From Sandarakinorhabdus limnophila DSM 17366 (GTDB lineage: Bacteria > Pseudomonadota > Alphaproteobacteria > Sphingomonadales > Sphingomonadaceae), in contig NZ_ATVO01000003.1 of assembly GCF_000420765.1 (NCBI RefSeq), forward strand, positions 557,795-621,794: a stretch of DNA of 64,000 bases. The letters are read 5' to 3'. Each line of letters starts with the position of its first letter. Position 1 is the first letter of the stretch. Below are positions 1 to 9,881 of this stretch, piece by piece. The translations under genes and the position numbers were made by a program. The notes beneath the pieces were generated by a model. That model was not told the origin of the DNA and ran no database searches. It saw only the letters and a program-made list of their open reading frames with translations.

Positions 1-1123
1 TGTACATGTAGGTGAAGGCGGCACGGTGACCATCGGCGATGTTGAGGTCGAACTTGGCGACGACCTTGTCGTCCTTTTCGCCAATGGAGGTGGCCACGCC
101 ACCGGTATCGAAACCAAAGCGGTTCTTCGCGATGGTGCCGATCTCGCTGATCTGGGCATCAGTGATGCCCAGGGTGCCCGGGCTGATCGCGGCCGGGACG
201 ACATCGCGGGTGCGTTCATAGGTGACGGCGAAGAACAGGCGATCCTTGATGATCGGGCCGGTGAACTGCGCGGTGTAGATCTGCGATTCAAACGCACCGG
301 TGCGGATCACGCCGCGGGCATTGTCGCCGCGCAGCTTGTCGGAGTTATAATAGGCGCCCGCCAGGAAGGTAAAGCGGTTGGAACCCGACTTTAGCTGGGT
401 GTTGATGGCGCCGCCCTGGAAGAAGCCCTGACGGATATCGACCGGGGCCACTTCAACCGAGAATTCACCGATGGCATCCAGCGGCACCGGGCCGCGAGTG
501 GAAACCAGGCCGCCGGCTTCGAGGCCAAAGGGATCGCCGAAGGCTACGCCGTCCACGGTGAAGCGGTTGAAGCGGTTGTTGGAGCCGGCGATCGAGATGG
601 CGCCGCCGTTGGTAGGATCGATGTTCACCATCGGATCGCGCGCCGCCAAGTTGCGGATGTCGCGGCCGACGTTGGCCACGCCGGCGATGTCACGCGCGGT
701 CAGGATGGTGGCGGCGCCCGACGCGATGGTGATGGCGCTGCGGGTGCGCGCGGCGGTGACCGTGATGGTGCGGCCGGCCGAGGCGAGCATGACTTCCACG
801 CGCTGCGGGGCGCCGGCGGTCAGGCCGTCCAGCGTGTCGGTGGCAGCGTCAAAGCCCGGGGCCTGCACAGTGATGCTGTAGGGGCCGCCCAAGCGCAGGC
901 CGGTGGCATTGAATTCGCCGTTGGCGCCCGAGGTCTGCACCATGCGGGTGCCCGACGGGGTGTGGATGATCGTCACAGTGGCGCCGGCGATCGGCTTGGA
1001 CTGTTCATTGACCACGGCGCCGCGAATGGCCGACGTGGTTTCCTGGGCCTGCACGGCGGCGGGCAGAACGAAGGCCGGAACGGCAAGCGCGGCAAGCGCA
1101 ACACCAAGACGAAGATGACGCAT
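1..1123 (-). CDS. TonB-dependent receptor, Oar-like, N-terminal part (gene runs off the left edge)
   Basis: These are the first 374 codons of an outer-membrane TonB-dependent receptor; the rest of the barrel lies outside the window. A signal peptide covers residues 1-27 (ending VQAQ). It is followed by a carboxypeptidase-regulatory-like beta-sandwich (about 30-110, beginning AIRGAVV), a TonB-box-like ITVTAAR near 120, and a plug domain (about 135-240, with a FTVDGVAFGDP stretch). This domain order is that of Oar-like receptors, thought to import large substrates such as peptides; the substrate here is not visible. The ATG at 1123 has a GGGGG ribosome-binding stretch just upstream. The gene stands alone, separated from tRNA-Val by a 225-bp spacer. 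Family assignment is firm, specificity unknown. Confidence 0.9.
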   Translation of the reverse strand, partial: MRHLRLGVALAALAVPAFVLPAAVQAQETTSAIRGAVVNEQSKPIAGATVTIIHTPSGTRMVQTSGANGEFNATGLRLGGPYSITVQAPGFDAATDTLDGLTAGAPQRVEVMLASAGRTITVTAARTRSAITIASGAATILTARDIAGVANVGRDIRNLAARDPMVNIDPTNGGAISIAGSNNRFNRFTVDGVAFGDPFGLEAGGLVSTRGPVPLDAIGEFSVEVAPVDIRQGFFQGGAINTQLKSGSNRFTFLAGAYYNSDKLRGDNARGVIRTGAFESQIYTAQFTGPIIKDRLFFAVTYERTRDVVPAAISPGTLGITDAQISEIGTIAKNRFGFDTGGVATSIGEKDDKVVAKFDLNIADGHRAAFTYMY

Positions 1124-1238
1124 GAGAAGACCCCCTGGGGCTGGTTGAGACGGCATAGGCAAACAACGGGAATCGAACCCCGCCGTCAATAATTAAGGCG
1201 GGCTCTGCAGGGGATTTGTGACGCTTCTGTTACAGCTT

Positions 1239-1259
1239 CATGGTCAGTTCGTGACCATG
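1239..1259. promoter_or_regulatory. Short inverted repeat upstream of the TonB-dependent receptor
   Basis: Two perfect 8-bp arms, CATGGTCA and TGACCATG, flank a 5-bp centre (GTTCG). The site lies about 115 bp before the receptor start codon, in the only non-coding stretch there, so it could be an operator or a hairpin in the leader. A second palindrome, TGTTGC and GCAACA arms, lies just beyond it near 1288-1305. Function is inferred from position only. Confidence 0.3.
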
Positions 1260-1347
1260 GCGGGCAAGGGCCCAGTTGGCCGCGAAGTGTTGCAGTGCAG
1301 CAACACTGCAGATCCCGCCTGGGATCAGGAAGGCAATGGCGGCGGCG

Positions 1348-1422
1348 TGGTGGGCGCTGAGGGTTTCGAACCCCCGACCCTCTCGGTGTAAACGAGATGC
1401 TCTACCGCTGAGCTAAGCGCCC
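1348..1422 (-). tRNA. tRNA-Val (anticodon TAC)
   Basis: The minus strand folds into a full cloverleaf. The acceptor stem GGGCGCT pairs with AGCGCCC, the D arm is AGCTCAGCGGTAGAGC-like, and the anticodon stem TCTCG/CGAGA encloses loop TTTACAC with anticodon TAC, which reads GTA valine codons. The T arm contains GGTTCGAAACC. The discriminator is A and the 3' CCA is encoded (1348-1350). Confidence 0.96.
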
Positions 1423-1491
1423 AAGCCGCCGGTGAAGCCATTAGTCGCCCGCCCCTAGCCGCGCCGGGCCGTTCGTGCAACCTTGGCCGCA

Positions 1492-2949
1492 ATGGCCACA
1501 CTCGACACCACGCAAACCGCCGTTTTCATCGCGCTGACCATAGCCATGGCGCTGGCCACCATCTGGCAGGTGCGGCGCATGGGCCGCAAGCAGGGCGCCC
1601 GCAGTGCCGCTGCCGACAATCGCGAATATTTCCTCGCCGGCGGCGGGCTGACCTGGCCCTTCATCGCCGGCTCCATCACCCTCACCAACCTGTCCACCGA
1701 TCAACTGGTTGGCATGAACGGGCAGCAGATGCTGCTGCTGGCGTGGTGGGAACTCTCCGCCGTGGCCGGCCTCGCCATCCTGGCTCTGGTGTTCCTGCCG
1801 GTTTATTATCGCGAGGGCTGCACCACCACGACCGAACTGCTGCAGAAACGCTATAACTCGCCGGCCTTGCGCGCCCTCGTCTCGGCGCTGTTCCTGGCCG
1901 GCAATCTGCTCATCTATCTGCCGATCACGCTCTACACCGGCGCGCTGTTCCTTCGGACGGTATCCGGTTCCGATCTGCCGCTGCTGCCACTGGCGGCCGT
2001 GCTGGGCGTGGCGGGCTCGCTCTATGCCATCCTTGGCGGACTGCGCGCCGTTGCCGTTTACGACACGATCGCCGGGGTGGGCGTGCTCGGATCGGCGCTG
2101 GCCATCGTCTGGCTGGCGCTGCAGGCCATCGGCTGGGATTTTTCCGGCATCCCGGCTGAACGCCTCACACTGGTTGGCGGCCCCGAAAGCCCGATCCCGT
2201 GGCCCACCCTGCTCACCGGCATGATCTTCATCCAGACCTTCTATTGGTCCACCAACCAGAACATCACCCAGCGCGCCATGGCCGCGCCCAGCTTGCGCGA
2301 AGGCCAGAAGGGCGTGTTTGTCGCCGGCCTCATCCGGCTGTGCATCGTGCCGGCCATCGTCGTGCTGCCCGGCATCGCCAGCTACAAATTGTTCGGGCCC
2401 TTGGGGGACAGCGCCTACGGCCGCATCGTTGCGGAAGTGATGCCCACCTGGGCCTCCGGCGCGTTCGCGGCGTTCATGGCGGCGGCCGTGCTCACGCACT
2501 ACACGTCGATCCTCAACAGCACGACGACGCTGTGGGTGTGCGACATCCACGAAGCCTATATCAACCGCAATCCCAATGTCGGCCGGCTCAACACGTTCAT
2601 CTCTTTGGGTTTCGTCGCCATCTCCATTGCGCTGGTACCGCTCTACAGCGGCGCGGATTCAATCATCAACCTGGTCCAGCAGCTGAACGGCCTGCTCTCC
2701 ATGCCGATCCTCGCGGCCTTCATCTGCGGCCTGGTGTTCACTGGCATCCGTGCCAGCGCCGTCATGCTGGCGCTGGTTTTCGGCGTTGGGCTCTATGCCG
2801 TGTTCACCTGGGCATGGACGCCGACCCACTATATCCACCTGATGCTGGTGACGTTGCTGGCCACGATCGCGGTGGCGCTGGCCATCAATCGCCTGATGGG
2901 CGGCACGGCACGGTTGCGGCATCGCGCGGCTGCGGCCAATATGGCTTGA
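1492..2949 (+). CDS. Sodium:solute symporter (SSS) family transporter
   Basis: This is a 485-residue integral membrane protein with about a dozen hydrophobic segments across the whole length, typical of the SSS/SLC5 family that couples solute uptake to sodium. The first helix (about 8-25) is followed by a cytoplasmic loop with the family-like NREYFLAGGGLTWPFIAG and TNLSTDQLVGMNGQ segments (helix-1/2 region of SglT-type carriers), and a WSTNQNITQRAM stretch mid-protein. I chose ATG 1492 over an in-frame TTG nine bases earlier. The SglT-like pattern suggests a sugar or polyol, but the substrate cannot be read from sequence. A DUF6356 gene follows after 25 bp. No obvious promoter is seen in the short gap after tRNA-Val. 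Confidence 0.88.
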   Translation: MATLDTTQTAVFIALTIAMALATIWQVRRMGRKQGARSAAADNREYFLAGGGLTWPFIAGSITLTNLSTDQLVGMNGQQMLLLAWWELSAVAGLAILALVFLPVYYREGCTTTTELLQKRYNSPALRALVSALFLAGNLLIYLPITLYTGALFLRTVSGSDLPLLPLAAVLGVAGSLYAILGGLRAVAVYDTIAGVGVLGSALAIVWLALQAIGWDFSGIPAERLTLVGGPESPIPWPTLLTGMIFIQTFYWSTNQNITQRAMAAPSLREGQKGVFVAGLIRLCIVPAIVVLPGIASYKLFGPLGDSAYGRIVAEVMPTWASGAFAAFMAAAVLTHYTSILNSTTTLWVCDIHEAYINRNPNVGRLNTFISLGFVAISIALVPLYSGADSIINLVQQLNGLLSMPILAAFICGLVFTGIRASAVMLALVFGVGLYAVFTWAWTPTHYIHLMLVTLLATIAVALAINRLMGGTARLRHRAAAANMA

Positions 2950-2974
2950 CCGATTCACCGCTCACGAGGTTCGC

Positions 2975-3196
2975 ATGTTCACCCGCCTCTTTCTCGAACA
3001 CCCGCGCATCGTGAATGAAACCTATACCGAGCATATGGGCGCCGCCTTCGGCGTGGGCGGCCGCATGTTCTTCGCCAGCCTGAAATGCTTTGTCCACGGG
3101 CTAATCCCCGGCCTGTACAAGACCGCCGGATCAGACGCGATCTGCGAACTGCACCGCCAGGTGGCACCGCGCAAATACGACCAGCCGACTTTCTGA
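2975..3196 (+). CDS. DUF6356 family small protein
   Basis: This 73-residue protein has the pattern I associate with the DUF6356 family of sphingomonads: an N-terminal LFLEHPR motif, a YTEHMGAAFGVGG segment, one hydrophobic helix (about 27-45, MFFASLKCFVHGLIPGLY), and a C-terminal TAGSD..ICELHRQV piece. A GAGG sequence lies just upstream of the ATG. It lies 25 bp after the SSS transporter and 32 bp before the serine hydrolase, so all three may be co-transcribed. Its function is unknown; a membrane-associated role is suggested only by the hydrophobic segment. Confidence 0.75.
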   Translation: MFTRLFLEHPRIVNETYTEHMGAAFGVGGRMFFASLKCFVHGLIPGLYKTAGSDAICELHRQVAPRKYDQPTF

Positions 3197-3228
3197 TCGG
3201 CCGCAACAACAGTGGGGGGATACACGCG

Positions 3229-4443
3229 ATGACCGATACATTGGGGCTGTCGCCAGACCGGCTTGCCCGGCTGGATTCGCATCTGGAGGAAAAATACATC
3301 GCCACCCGCCGCCTGCCCTGCACCCTGTCGCTGATCGCCCGCCACGGCGAGATCGCCCATCTCCACACGCAAGGTCTTGCCGATGTCGAACGCGGCATCC
3401 CGGCCCGCGACGATACGATTTTCCGCATCTATTCGATGACCAAGCCGATCACCTCGGTGGCGCTGATGATACTGGTCGAACAGGGCAAGATCGCGCTCGA
3501 TGATCCGGTGGCGAAGTATATCCCGGAATGGAAGAACCTCGGCGTGTTCGTCGCCGGCACCCACAAATTGGGCTTCCAGACGCGCCCCTGCACGCGCCCC
3601 ATGCAGGTGGTCGATCTGTTCCGCCATACCGCCGGCCTTACCTATGGCTTCCAGCTGCGCACGAACGTGGATGAAGCCTATCGCCGCGAAAAGATCGGCG
3701 AGATCGAAAAGGCCGGCACGCTGGAATCCATGATCCAGGCGCTCGGCAAGCTGCCGCTGGAATTCTCGCCCGGCGACGCCTGGAATTATTCGGTGGCAAC
3801 CGATGTGCTGGGCTGGCTGGTGCAGGTGGTTTCCGGCCGCCCGTTCGAGCAGTTTCTTGCCGAGGAAATCTTCGCACCATTGGGCATGGTCGATACCGGC
3901 TTCCACGTGCGCGAAGGCCAGCAGCACCGCTTCGCCGCCTGCTATCAGCCCGACAAGACCGGCACCATCACCCTGCAGGATGATCCCACCACGTCCAGCT
4001 ACCTCACGGCGCCCAGCTTCATCTCCGGCGGCGGCGGGCTGGTTTCAACGGCGAGCGATTATCTGCAGTTCTGCCGGATGCTGCTGAACGGCGGCACCCT
4101 GAACGGCCACCGCTTGATCAGCCGCAAGACCCTCGATCTGATGACCGCCAACCATCTGCCCGGCGGCGTCGATCTGCCGGCCATGAGCCGCAGCCTGTTT
4201 TCCGAAGCGGCTTATGATGGCGTTGGCTTCGGCCTCGGTTTCGCCACCTCCACAGCAGCCCACAAGACGCTGATGCCCGGCAGCAACGGCGATTATTTCT
4301 GGGGCGGCGCCGCCAGCACCTTCTTCTGGATCGATCCGGAGGAAGATCTGATCGGCATCTTCATGACCCAGCTCATCCCGTCGAGCACATGGCCGGTGCG
4401 CAAGGAAATGCGCACCATGGTCTATGCCGCGCTGGATGATTGA
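3229..4443 (+). CDS. Serine hydrolase, beta-lactamase/class C fold
   Basis: This 404-residue protein belongs to the class C beta-lactamase-like group of esterases and peptidases. The catalytic SxxK motif is SMTK at residues 69-72, the second motif is YSV beginning at Tyr187, and HTAG lies at 133-136; a WGGAAST segment near the C terminus takes the place of the KTG-like strand. There is no clear signal peptide, so a cytoplasmic esterase or amidase is more likely than a secreted beta-lactamase. I chose ATG 3229 because a GTGGGGGGA ribosome-binding site sits 6 bp before it; the frame is open further upstream but overlaps the DUF6356 gene. A glutathione transferase gene follows 18 bp later. Confidence 0.87.
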   Translation: MTDTLGLSPDRLARLDSHLEEKYIATRRLPCTLSLIARHGEIAHLHTQGLADVERGIPARDDTIFRIYSMTKPITSVALMILVEQGKIALDDPVAKYIPEWKNLGVFVAGTHKLGFQTRPCTRPMQVVDLFRHTAGLTYGFQLRTNVDEAYRREKIGEIEKAGTLESMIQALGKLPLEFSPGDAWNYSVATDVLGWLVQVVSGRPFEQFLAEEIFAPLGMVDTGFHVREGQQHRFAACYQPDKTGTITLQDDPTTSSYLTAPSFISGGGGLVSTASDYLQFCRMLLNGGTLNGHRLISRKTLDLMTANHLPGGVDLPAMSRSLFSEAAYDGVGFGLGFATSTAAHKTLMPGSNGDYFWGGAASTFFWIDPEEDLIGIFMTQLIPSSTWPVRKEMRTMVYAALDD

Positions 4444-4461
4444 TCTGACAAGGATAATGCC

Positions 4462-5328
4462 ATGACCGATTATGTGCCGCCGAAAGTCTGGACGTGGGAC
4501 AAGGGCTTTGGCGGCCGTTTCGCCAACATCAACAGGCCCATCGCCGGCCCGACGCAAGACAAGGACCTGCCGGTCGGCAAGCACCCGTTCCAGCTCTACA
4601 GCCTCGGCACGCCCAACGGGGTGAAGGTGACGGTCATGCTGGAAGAATTGCTGGCGCTTGGCCACACCGGCGCGGAGTATGATGCCTGGCTGATCAACAT
4701 CGGTGCCGGCGATCAGTTCGGCAGCGGCTTTGTGGACGTAAACCCCAACAGCAAGATCCCGGCGATGGTGGATCATTCGACCAGCCCGCCCACCCGCCTG
4801 TTCGAAAGCGGCGCCATGCTGCTGTATCTGGCGGAAAAATTCGGCGCCTTCCTGCCCACCGATCATCACGCCCGCACCGAGGCGCTGTGCTGGCTGTTCT
4901 GGCAGATGGGCTCTGCCCCGATCCTGGGCGGCGGCTTCGGGCATTTCTATGCCTATGCCCCCACCAAGCAGGAATATCCGATCAACCGCTTTGCCATGGA
5001 GGTGAAACGGCAGATGGACGTGCTCGACCGGCACTTGGCGGCAAACGAGTATATGGCCGGCAGCGATTACAGCATCGCCGACATGGCGATCTGGCCCTGG
5101 CATGGCGCGATGAGCCTCGGCTTGCTTTATGAAGCCGGCGAATTCCTGGAAGTGGCAGGCTATACCAACGTCATCCGCTGGACCAAGCAGATCGGCGAGC
5201 GCCCAGCCGTGAAGCGCGGCCGCATGGTCAACCGCCCCTATGGCGAACCGTCGAGCCAGTTGCACGAACGCCACGACGCCAGCGATTTCGACACGAAAAC
5301 CCAGGACAAGATTGGTAAACCCGCGTGA
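4462..5328 (+). CDS. yghU: YghU-like glutathione transferase (disulfide-bond reductase type)
   Basis: This protein has 288 residues, the usual length of the E. coli YghU family, whose members act on glutathione-linked disulfides. Family signatures are the long N-terminal lead (YVPPKVWTWD, then FANINRPIAGPT), the thioredoxin-fold start QLYSLGTPNGVKV (about 49-60), NPNSKIPAMVDH and the FESGAMLLYLAEKFG helix. The all-alpha half begins near residue 135 and includes SIADMAIWPW. A TCTGACAAGGATAA stretch supplies an AAGGA ribosome-binding site before the ATG. The next gene (thioesterase) overlaps by 4 bp. Family assignment is strong; a physiological substrate is not known from sequence. Confidence 0.92.
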   Translation: MTDYVPPKVWTWDKGFGGRFANINRPIAGPTQDKDLPVGKHPFQLYSLGTPNGVKVTVMLEELLALGHTGAEYDAWLINIGAGDQFGSGFVDVNPNSKIPAMVDHSTSPPTRLFESGAMLLYLAEKFGAFLPTDHHARTEALCWLFWQMGSAPILGGGFGHFYAYAPTKQEYPINRFAMEVKRQMDVLDRHLAANEYMAGSDYSIADMAIWPWHGAMSLGLLYEAGEFLEVAGYTNVIRWTKQIGERPAVKRGRMVNRPYGEPSSQLHERHDASDFDTKTQDKIGKPA

Positions 5329-5771
5329 CCGAGGCAGCCGCATTTCCCCAACCGCCCGACACTGGCCCCGAAGGCTCCCTGCCCCACAGCCTCGCGCAGC
5401 GCCGCATCGTCCGCTTCGAGCCCGGCCATGCGGTGATCGAATATGAAGTGCTGCCGGCCATTTGTCACAGCGGCGGCGTCGCGCAGGGCGGCTTTGTCGC
5501 CGGCTGGATCGATGCCGCCATGGCGCACGCTGTGATGGCAAAATTCGGCGTCGAACGCGTGCCGATCAGCCTGGAGATCAAGGTCAGCTATTTCGCGCCG
5601 GCCAATCCCGGCCGCGTTCTCGCCGAAGCCTGGATCGAACGGGCGGGTGGGCGTACATTATTTGCCGAAGGCCGGTTGACCACGCTGGACGGCAAGATCC
5701 TGGCCAAGGCCAGCAGCACCATCACACTGATCGACGCCAACAAGCTGAAAGGCTCGATGACCGGCAATTGA
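5325..5771 (+). CDS. PaaI-type hotdog-fold thioesterase
   Basis: This is a 148-residue single hotdog domain of the PaaI/YbgC superfamily that hydrolyses acyl-CoA thioesters. The helix signature HSGGVAQGGFVAGWIDAAM (about 46-64) and the long beta strand ISLEIKVSYFAPA match the family. Translation starts at a GTG that overlaps the stop codon of the upstream glutathione transferase (GTGA), indicating translational coupling. The acyl substrate cannot be deduced. A 204-bp AT-richer gap follows that probably carries the promoter of the next gene; I see no gene in it. Confidence 0.88.
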   Translation: MTEAAAFPQPPDTGPEGSLPHSLAQRRIVRFEPGHAVIEYEVLPAICHSGGVAQGGFVAGWIDAAMAHAVMAKFGVERVPISLEIKVSYFAPANPGRVLAEAWIERAGGRTLFAEGRLTTLDGKILAKASSTITLIDANKLKGSMTGN

Positions 5772-5975
5772 AGCTGGCACACGCCATTATTGGCACGCAA
5801 GCTGCTGATAAATTTCTGTTAATAAATCTGTTCGACAGTGCCGCTTGAAGAGCGCACCATAACCCTACTGCGAGTCCCAAATTTTGCATTGGGCGCAATC
5901 CTGCCCCTGTATCCAAAACGTGGAGCTGCAGGAAAACGACAGCACATAAGTGACTGTCTTTTGGGGAGGAATAGC

Positions 5976-6428
5976 ATGAAAACATATGTTTTCGGGACAC
6001 TGGCGCTTGTCTTGTTGACCAGCGCCAGCATCGTCAGTGCGCAAAGCTTTACCTATGTTTCCACGTCAAACGCGCCCACCACAACTGTGGGCGGCGCGGG
6101 GCCTGATGGGCGGCCGTTCGGGGCTGCGGCCTGGTCGGGCACCAGTGAACTGATGATGGACGGCAAGAAGGTGATGTCGAACTTCACCTGCGTTGCCATG
6201 ACCCAGCCGAACAATGCCAAGGTCTTTGATCAGCACATGATGTGCAATGGCAGCGATTCCGGCGGCACCTGGACCTCGGCCTGGGGTTGCTCCGGCGTGC
6301 AGGCCACCGGCATGTCGTGCTGGGGCCAGTTGCAGGGCCTGACCGGCGGCTATGCCAAACGCATCGGCGTCATCTCCGGTTCGGGCAAGGGCCCGATGCA
6401 AACCGGTTCCGGCCATTGGAACCCCTGA
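5976..6428 (+). CDS. Small secreted protein of unknown function
   Basis: This is a 150-residue protein with a classic signal peptide (residues 1-22, MKTYVFGTLALVLLTSAS core, cleavage near SAQ). The mature part is rich in Gly, Ser and Thr and holds four cysteines (in FTCVAM, MMCNGSDSGG, WGCSG and MSCWG), suggesting two disulfides in the periplasm. A strong GGGGAGGA ribosome-binding site precedes ATG 5976; longer in-frame starts exist but lack such a site. I do not recognise a domain. The GGTWTSAWGCSG and GRPFGAAAWSG pieces hint at a small beta-barrel. Confidence 0.72.
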   Translation: MKTYVFGTLALVLLTSASIVSAQSFTYVSTSNAPTTTVGGAGPDGRPFGAAAWSGTSELMMDGKKVMSNFTCVAMTQPNNAKVFDQHMMCNGSDSGGTWTSAWGCSGVQATGMSCWGQLQGLTGGYAKRIGVISGSGKGPMQTGSGHWNP

Positions 6429-6474
6429 TGATTTAGCGTTGAATTTCCGGGGCCGGCGCTGCGGTGTCGGCCCC

Positions 6475-7218
6475 TCATTCGCCCGGCGGGGTGATCATGA
6501 TCCGGATGCTCACCCACGTTCCCACCTGATAATCGCCGTTCACCCGCGGCGGCTTCACGCGGAACTGCCAGGCAGCCTCGTTCACCGCATAGCCCATGCC
6601 GGAGCCGGGTGATTCCCCGATCGGGCGGCAATCTTCCACCTTGAAGCGCGGCGCGGTTCGGCAGGCGATCAGGCCAAAGGCCCCTGGCCCGGAATAACGC
6701 GCCTTCCTGATATAGAAGGCAAGTTCCGCATCGGTCGGCTCACGCTGCCATTCGGCGGCATAGAGTTTGGACCCATCCGGCGCCACGCCCACCACCGCGC
6801 TGTCGGGCGGGCCGGCTTCGGCCATCTGTGCAGGCGCGCTGTCAGCAGACGGCACCTTGCTCAGGTCAAAGTCTTTCAACGCCGGATCGCCAAAGCTCCA
6901 TTTGGCCGGCGGCGCATCATCAACGGTCACCATCGGCTTGGGCTGCGGATTGCTGGGGGCCTTCTGCGCCTTTTGCTGCTGCTGCGGTTTGGGCTGGGCG
7001 CGTTGCGGTGTGGGCGCGGCGACATTCACCGCCACCATGCTGGTGATGCCCGGCTTGCCCTTGGGCAGCGGCGGCGCCAGCAGCAACAGCAGCAGGATCA
7101 GCCCAACATGCAGCGCGATGACGATGGCCAGCACCGGCACACGCCGCCGATCCGCCCACCAATTGCGCGGGCGGGCCAGAAATCCGGTCGGAACCGGCAA
7201 GGAGGCGGGGGCGTTCAC
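6475..7218 (-). CDS. TonB-like energy transducer / periplasmic protein
   Basis: This protein of about 247 residues has the layout of TonB: a short cytoplasmic N terminus, one strong membrane anchor (RVPVLAIVIALHVGLILLLL), and a Pro/Gln/Lys-rich linker (about 85-125). The C-terminal domain holds AELAFYIRKARYSGPG, LIACRTA and VNEAAWQFRVKPPRVNG, the style of sphingomonad TonB-family C-terminal domains. The C-terminal part has paired cysteines. The frame stays open into metH, so the start is uncertain; GTG 7218 is the first start after the metH stop but lacks a good ribosome-binding site. A link with the receptor at the left edge is conceivable but unproven. Confidence 0.7.
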   Translation of the reverse strand: MNAPASLPVPTGFLARPRNWWADRRRVPVLAIVIALHVGLILLLLLLAPPLPKGKPGITSMVAVNVAAPTPQRAQPKPQQQQKAQKAPSNPQPKPMVTVDDAPPAKWSFGDPALKDFDLSKVPSADSAPAQMAEAGPPDSAVVGVAPDGSKLYAAEWQREPTDAELAFYIRKARYSGPGAFGLIACRTAPRFKVEDCRPIGESPGSGMGYAVNEAAWQFRVKPPRVNGDYQVGTWVSIRIMITPPGE

Positions 7219-7271
7219 TATAGGGGCGGTGGGCAGGGTTGCCTTCCATAGGCTGCCCCGGCCCTGCCCGG

Positions 7272-9881
7272 CTAGTCGAGATTTGGCCGCAGCAACTGGG
7301 TGGCGCGTTCGCGGCTCACGCCGAGACGGCTGGCATAGTCCAGCAACTGGTCTTCCCCGATGCGGGCGACGCCGAAATAGGCGCTTTGCGGGTGCGCGAA
7401 GTAAAAGCCCGAAACGGCCGCCGTCGGCCACATGGCAAAACTGTCGGTCAGGGTGATGCCGGCGCGCTCTTCCACGCTCATCAGATCGAAGATGTGGGTT
7501 TTCAGGCTATGCTCCGGACAGGCCGGATAGCCCGGCGCCGGGCGGATGCCGGTGTAACGTTCGCGGATCAGATCATCGCACGACATCTTGTTGCCCTGCT
7601 CATGCCCCCAGATCTCGCGGCGCACGCGCTCGTGCAGATATTCGGCAAAGGCCTCGGCCAGGCGGTCAGCCAGCGCCTTCAACAGGATATCATTGTAATC
7701 GTCGTGCGCAGCCTTGAAGCGCGCCAGTTGCGTATCGATGCCCTCGCCGGCCTGAACGGCAAAACAGCCCAGCCAGTCGGCCTCCGGATGGATGAAATCC
7801 GCCAGGCACATGTTGGCGCGGCCATCCCGCTTGGCGATCTGCTGGCGCAGGAACGGCAGGCGCGCAATCGGCGCCGCGCGGCTTTCATCGCTGAACAGCA
7901 CGACATCATCGCCCTCGCGCCGCACCGGCCAGATGCTGATCACGCCCTTGGGGTGCAGCCACTCCTCCGCAACGATACGCTTCAACATCGCCTGTGCGTC
8001 GGCAAACAGGCTGGTGGCGCTTTCGCCCACCACCAGATCGGTGAGGATCGCCGGATAATTGCCGTGCAGTTCCCAGGCGCGGAAGAAGGGCGTCCAATCG
8101 ATATAGGGGATCAACGTTTCCACCCGCACATCATCGATGGTCATCGTGCCGGTGAAGTTCGGCTTCACCGGCGGGTGCGCGGCGAAATCGGTCGAGAACC
8201 CATTGGCCCGCGCCTGTTCCAGCGGCACCAGCGCCGATTGGCCACCGCCGGCGCGTTGGATGCGGATCTTTTCATATTCGGCCGCCGTTTCGGCCACCAA
8301 GGCCTCCTTCAGCGTGTCCGAAACCAGCGTGCCGGCCACGCCCACCGCGCGGCTGGCATCGAGCACATGCACCACTGGCCCTTCATAGGCCGGCGCGATC
8401 CTGAGCGCGGTGTGGACCCGGCTGGTCGTCGCCCCGCCGATCAGCAGCGGCATGGTCATGCCCGCGCGCTGCATTTCGCTGGCGACATGCACCATTTCAT
8501 CGAGGCTTGGCGTGATCAGGCCGGAAAGCCCGATCATGTCGGCATCATGCTTCACCGCGGCATCCAATATGGTCTGCGCCGGCACCATCACGCCGAGGTC
8601 GATCACCTCGAAATTGTTGCACTGGAGGACCACGCCCACGATATTCTTGCCGATATCATGAACGTCGCCCTTCACGGTCGCCATGATGATGCGGCCCTTG
8701 GAGGACGAACCCTCGGACTTTTCGGCTTCGATATAGGGCAGCAGGTGCGCCACCGCCTTCTTCATGACGCGGGCGGATTTCACCACCTGCGGCAGGAACA
8801 TCTTGCCGCTGCCGAACAGATCACCAACCACGTTCATGCCGGCCATCAACGGGCCTTCGATCACCTCGATCGGCCGCGCCACGGTCAGGCGGGCTTCCTC
8901 GGTGTCCAGTTCAACAAAGGCGTCCATGCCCTTCACCAGCGCATGTTCAAGCCGCTTTTCCACCGGCCATGTCCGCCACAATTCGGCAGCCGGATCGGCG
9001 GCCTTTTGCGGCCCGCCCTTGAACTTGTCGGCCACGGCCAGCAGGCGATCTGTCGAATCCGCGCGGCGGTTGAGAACCACGTCCTCGCACAATTCGCGCA
9101 GTTCCGGATCGATCGCGTCATACACGTCAAGCTGGCCGGCGTTGACGATGCCCAAGTCCATGCCCGCCTGGATGGCATGATACAGAAACACGCTGTGCAT
9201 GGCCCGGCGCACCGGTTCGTTGCCGCGGAAACTGAACGACAGGTTGGAAACGCCGCCCGAGATGTGGGCGTGCGGGCAACGTTTGCGGATCTCGGCGCAA
9301 GCCTCGATGAAATCAACGCCGTAGTTGTTATGTTCCTCGATGCCCGTCGCCACCGCGAAAATGTTGGGATCGAAGATGATATCTTCCGGCGGGAAGCCGA
9401 TGCCGGTGAGCAATTTGTAGGCGCGCTCGCAAATCTCGACCTTGCGGGCGGCGGTGTCGGCTTGGCCCTGCTCGTCGAACGCCATCACCACCACGGCGGC
9501 ACCATAGCGCAGGCACTTCTTCGCCTGTTCCAGGAACGGCGCTTCGCCTTCCTTCATGCTGATCGAATTGACGATGCCCTTGCCGGCCAGACACTTCAGC
9601 CCGGCTTCGATCACCGTCCATTTCGAGGAATCGACCATCACCGGCACCCGCGCGATGTCCGGCTCGGCCGCGATCAGGTTCAGATAGGTGACCATGGCCG
9701 CTTCGCTGTCGAGCAGGCCTTCGTCCATGTTGATGTCGATGATCTGCGCGCCGTTTTCCACCTGCTGGCGCGCGACTTCCACGGCCGCCGTGTAATCGCC
9801 ATTCAGGATCAGCTTCTTGAACGCAGCCGATCCGGTGACGTTGGTGCGCTCACCGATGTTGATGAAGGATGCAGTCGTCAC
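7272..9881 (-). CDS. metH: Methionine synthase, cobalamin-dependent, folate/B12/AdoMet-domain polypeptide
   Basis: This 869-residue protein carries the last three modules of MetH. The pterin-binding barrel spans about 1-260 ([13 protein letters not shown] at the start). The cobalamin module spans about 300-530, with D406-V-H408-D-I-G411 giving the cobalt-ligating histidine. The AdoMet activation domain runs from about 580 to the end ([14 protein letters not shown]). It transfers methyl from methyltetrahydrofolate to homocysteine together with the separately encoded homocysteine module just upstream. The ATG overlaps that module's stop codon by 4 bp, so the two halves are translationally coupled. 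The split MetH layout is known in several alphaproteobacteria. Confidence 0.97.
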   Translation of the reverse strand: MTTASFINIGERTNVTGSAAFKKLILNGDYTAAVEVARQQVENGAQIIDINMDEGLLDSEAAMVTYLNLIAAEPDIARVPVMVDSSKWTVIEAGLKCLAGKGIVNSISMKEGEAPFLEQAKKCLRYGAAVVVMAFDEQGQADTAARKVEICERAYKLLTGIGFPPEDIIFDPNIFAVATGIEEHNNYGVDFIEACAEIRKRCPHAHISGGVSNLSFSFRGNEPVRRAMHSVFLYHAIQAGMDLGIVNAGQLDVYDAIDPELRELCEDVVLNRRADSTDRLLAVADKFKGGPQKAADPAAELWRTWPVEKRLEHALVKGMDAFVELDTEEARLTVARPIEVIEGPLMAGMNVVGDLFGSGKMFLPQVVKSARVMKKAVAHLLPYIEAEKSEGSSSKGRIIMATVKGDVHDIGKNIVGVVLQCNNFEVIDLGVMVPAQTILDAAVKHDADMIGLSGLITPSLDEMVHVASEMQRAGMTMPLLIGGATTSRVHTALRIAPAYEGPVVHVLDASRAVGVAGTLVSDTLKEALVAETAAEYEKIRIQRAGGGQSALVPLEQARANGFSTDFAAHPPVKPNFTGTMTIDDVRVETLIPYIDWTPFFRAWELHGNYPAILTDLVVGESATSLFADAQAMLKRIVAEEWLHPKGVISIWPVRREGDDVVLFSDESRAAPIARLPFLRQQIAKRDGRANMCLADFIHPEADWLGCFAVQAGEGIDTQLARFKAAHDDYNDILLKALADRLAEAFAEYLHERVRREIWGHEQGNKMSCDDLIRERYTGIRPAPGYPACPEHSLKTHIFDLMSVEERAGITLTDSFAMWPTAAVSGFYFAHPQSAYFGVARIGEDQLLDYASRLGVSRERATQLLRPNLD

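Noticed and set aside
4045..5541. 498-codon minus-strand frame across the hydrolase, glutathione transferase and thioesterase genes
   Set aside because: It is antisense to three convincing genes, has no start signal and has atypical Arg/His/Gly composition.
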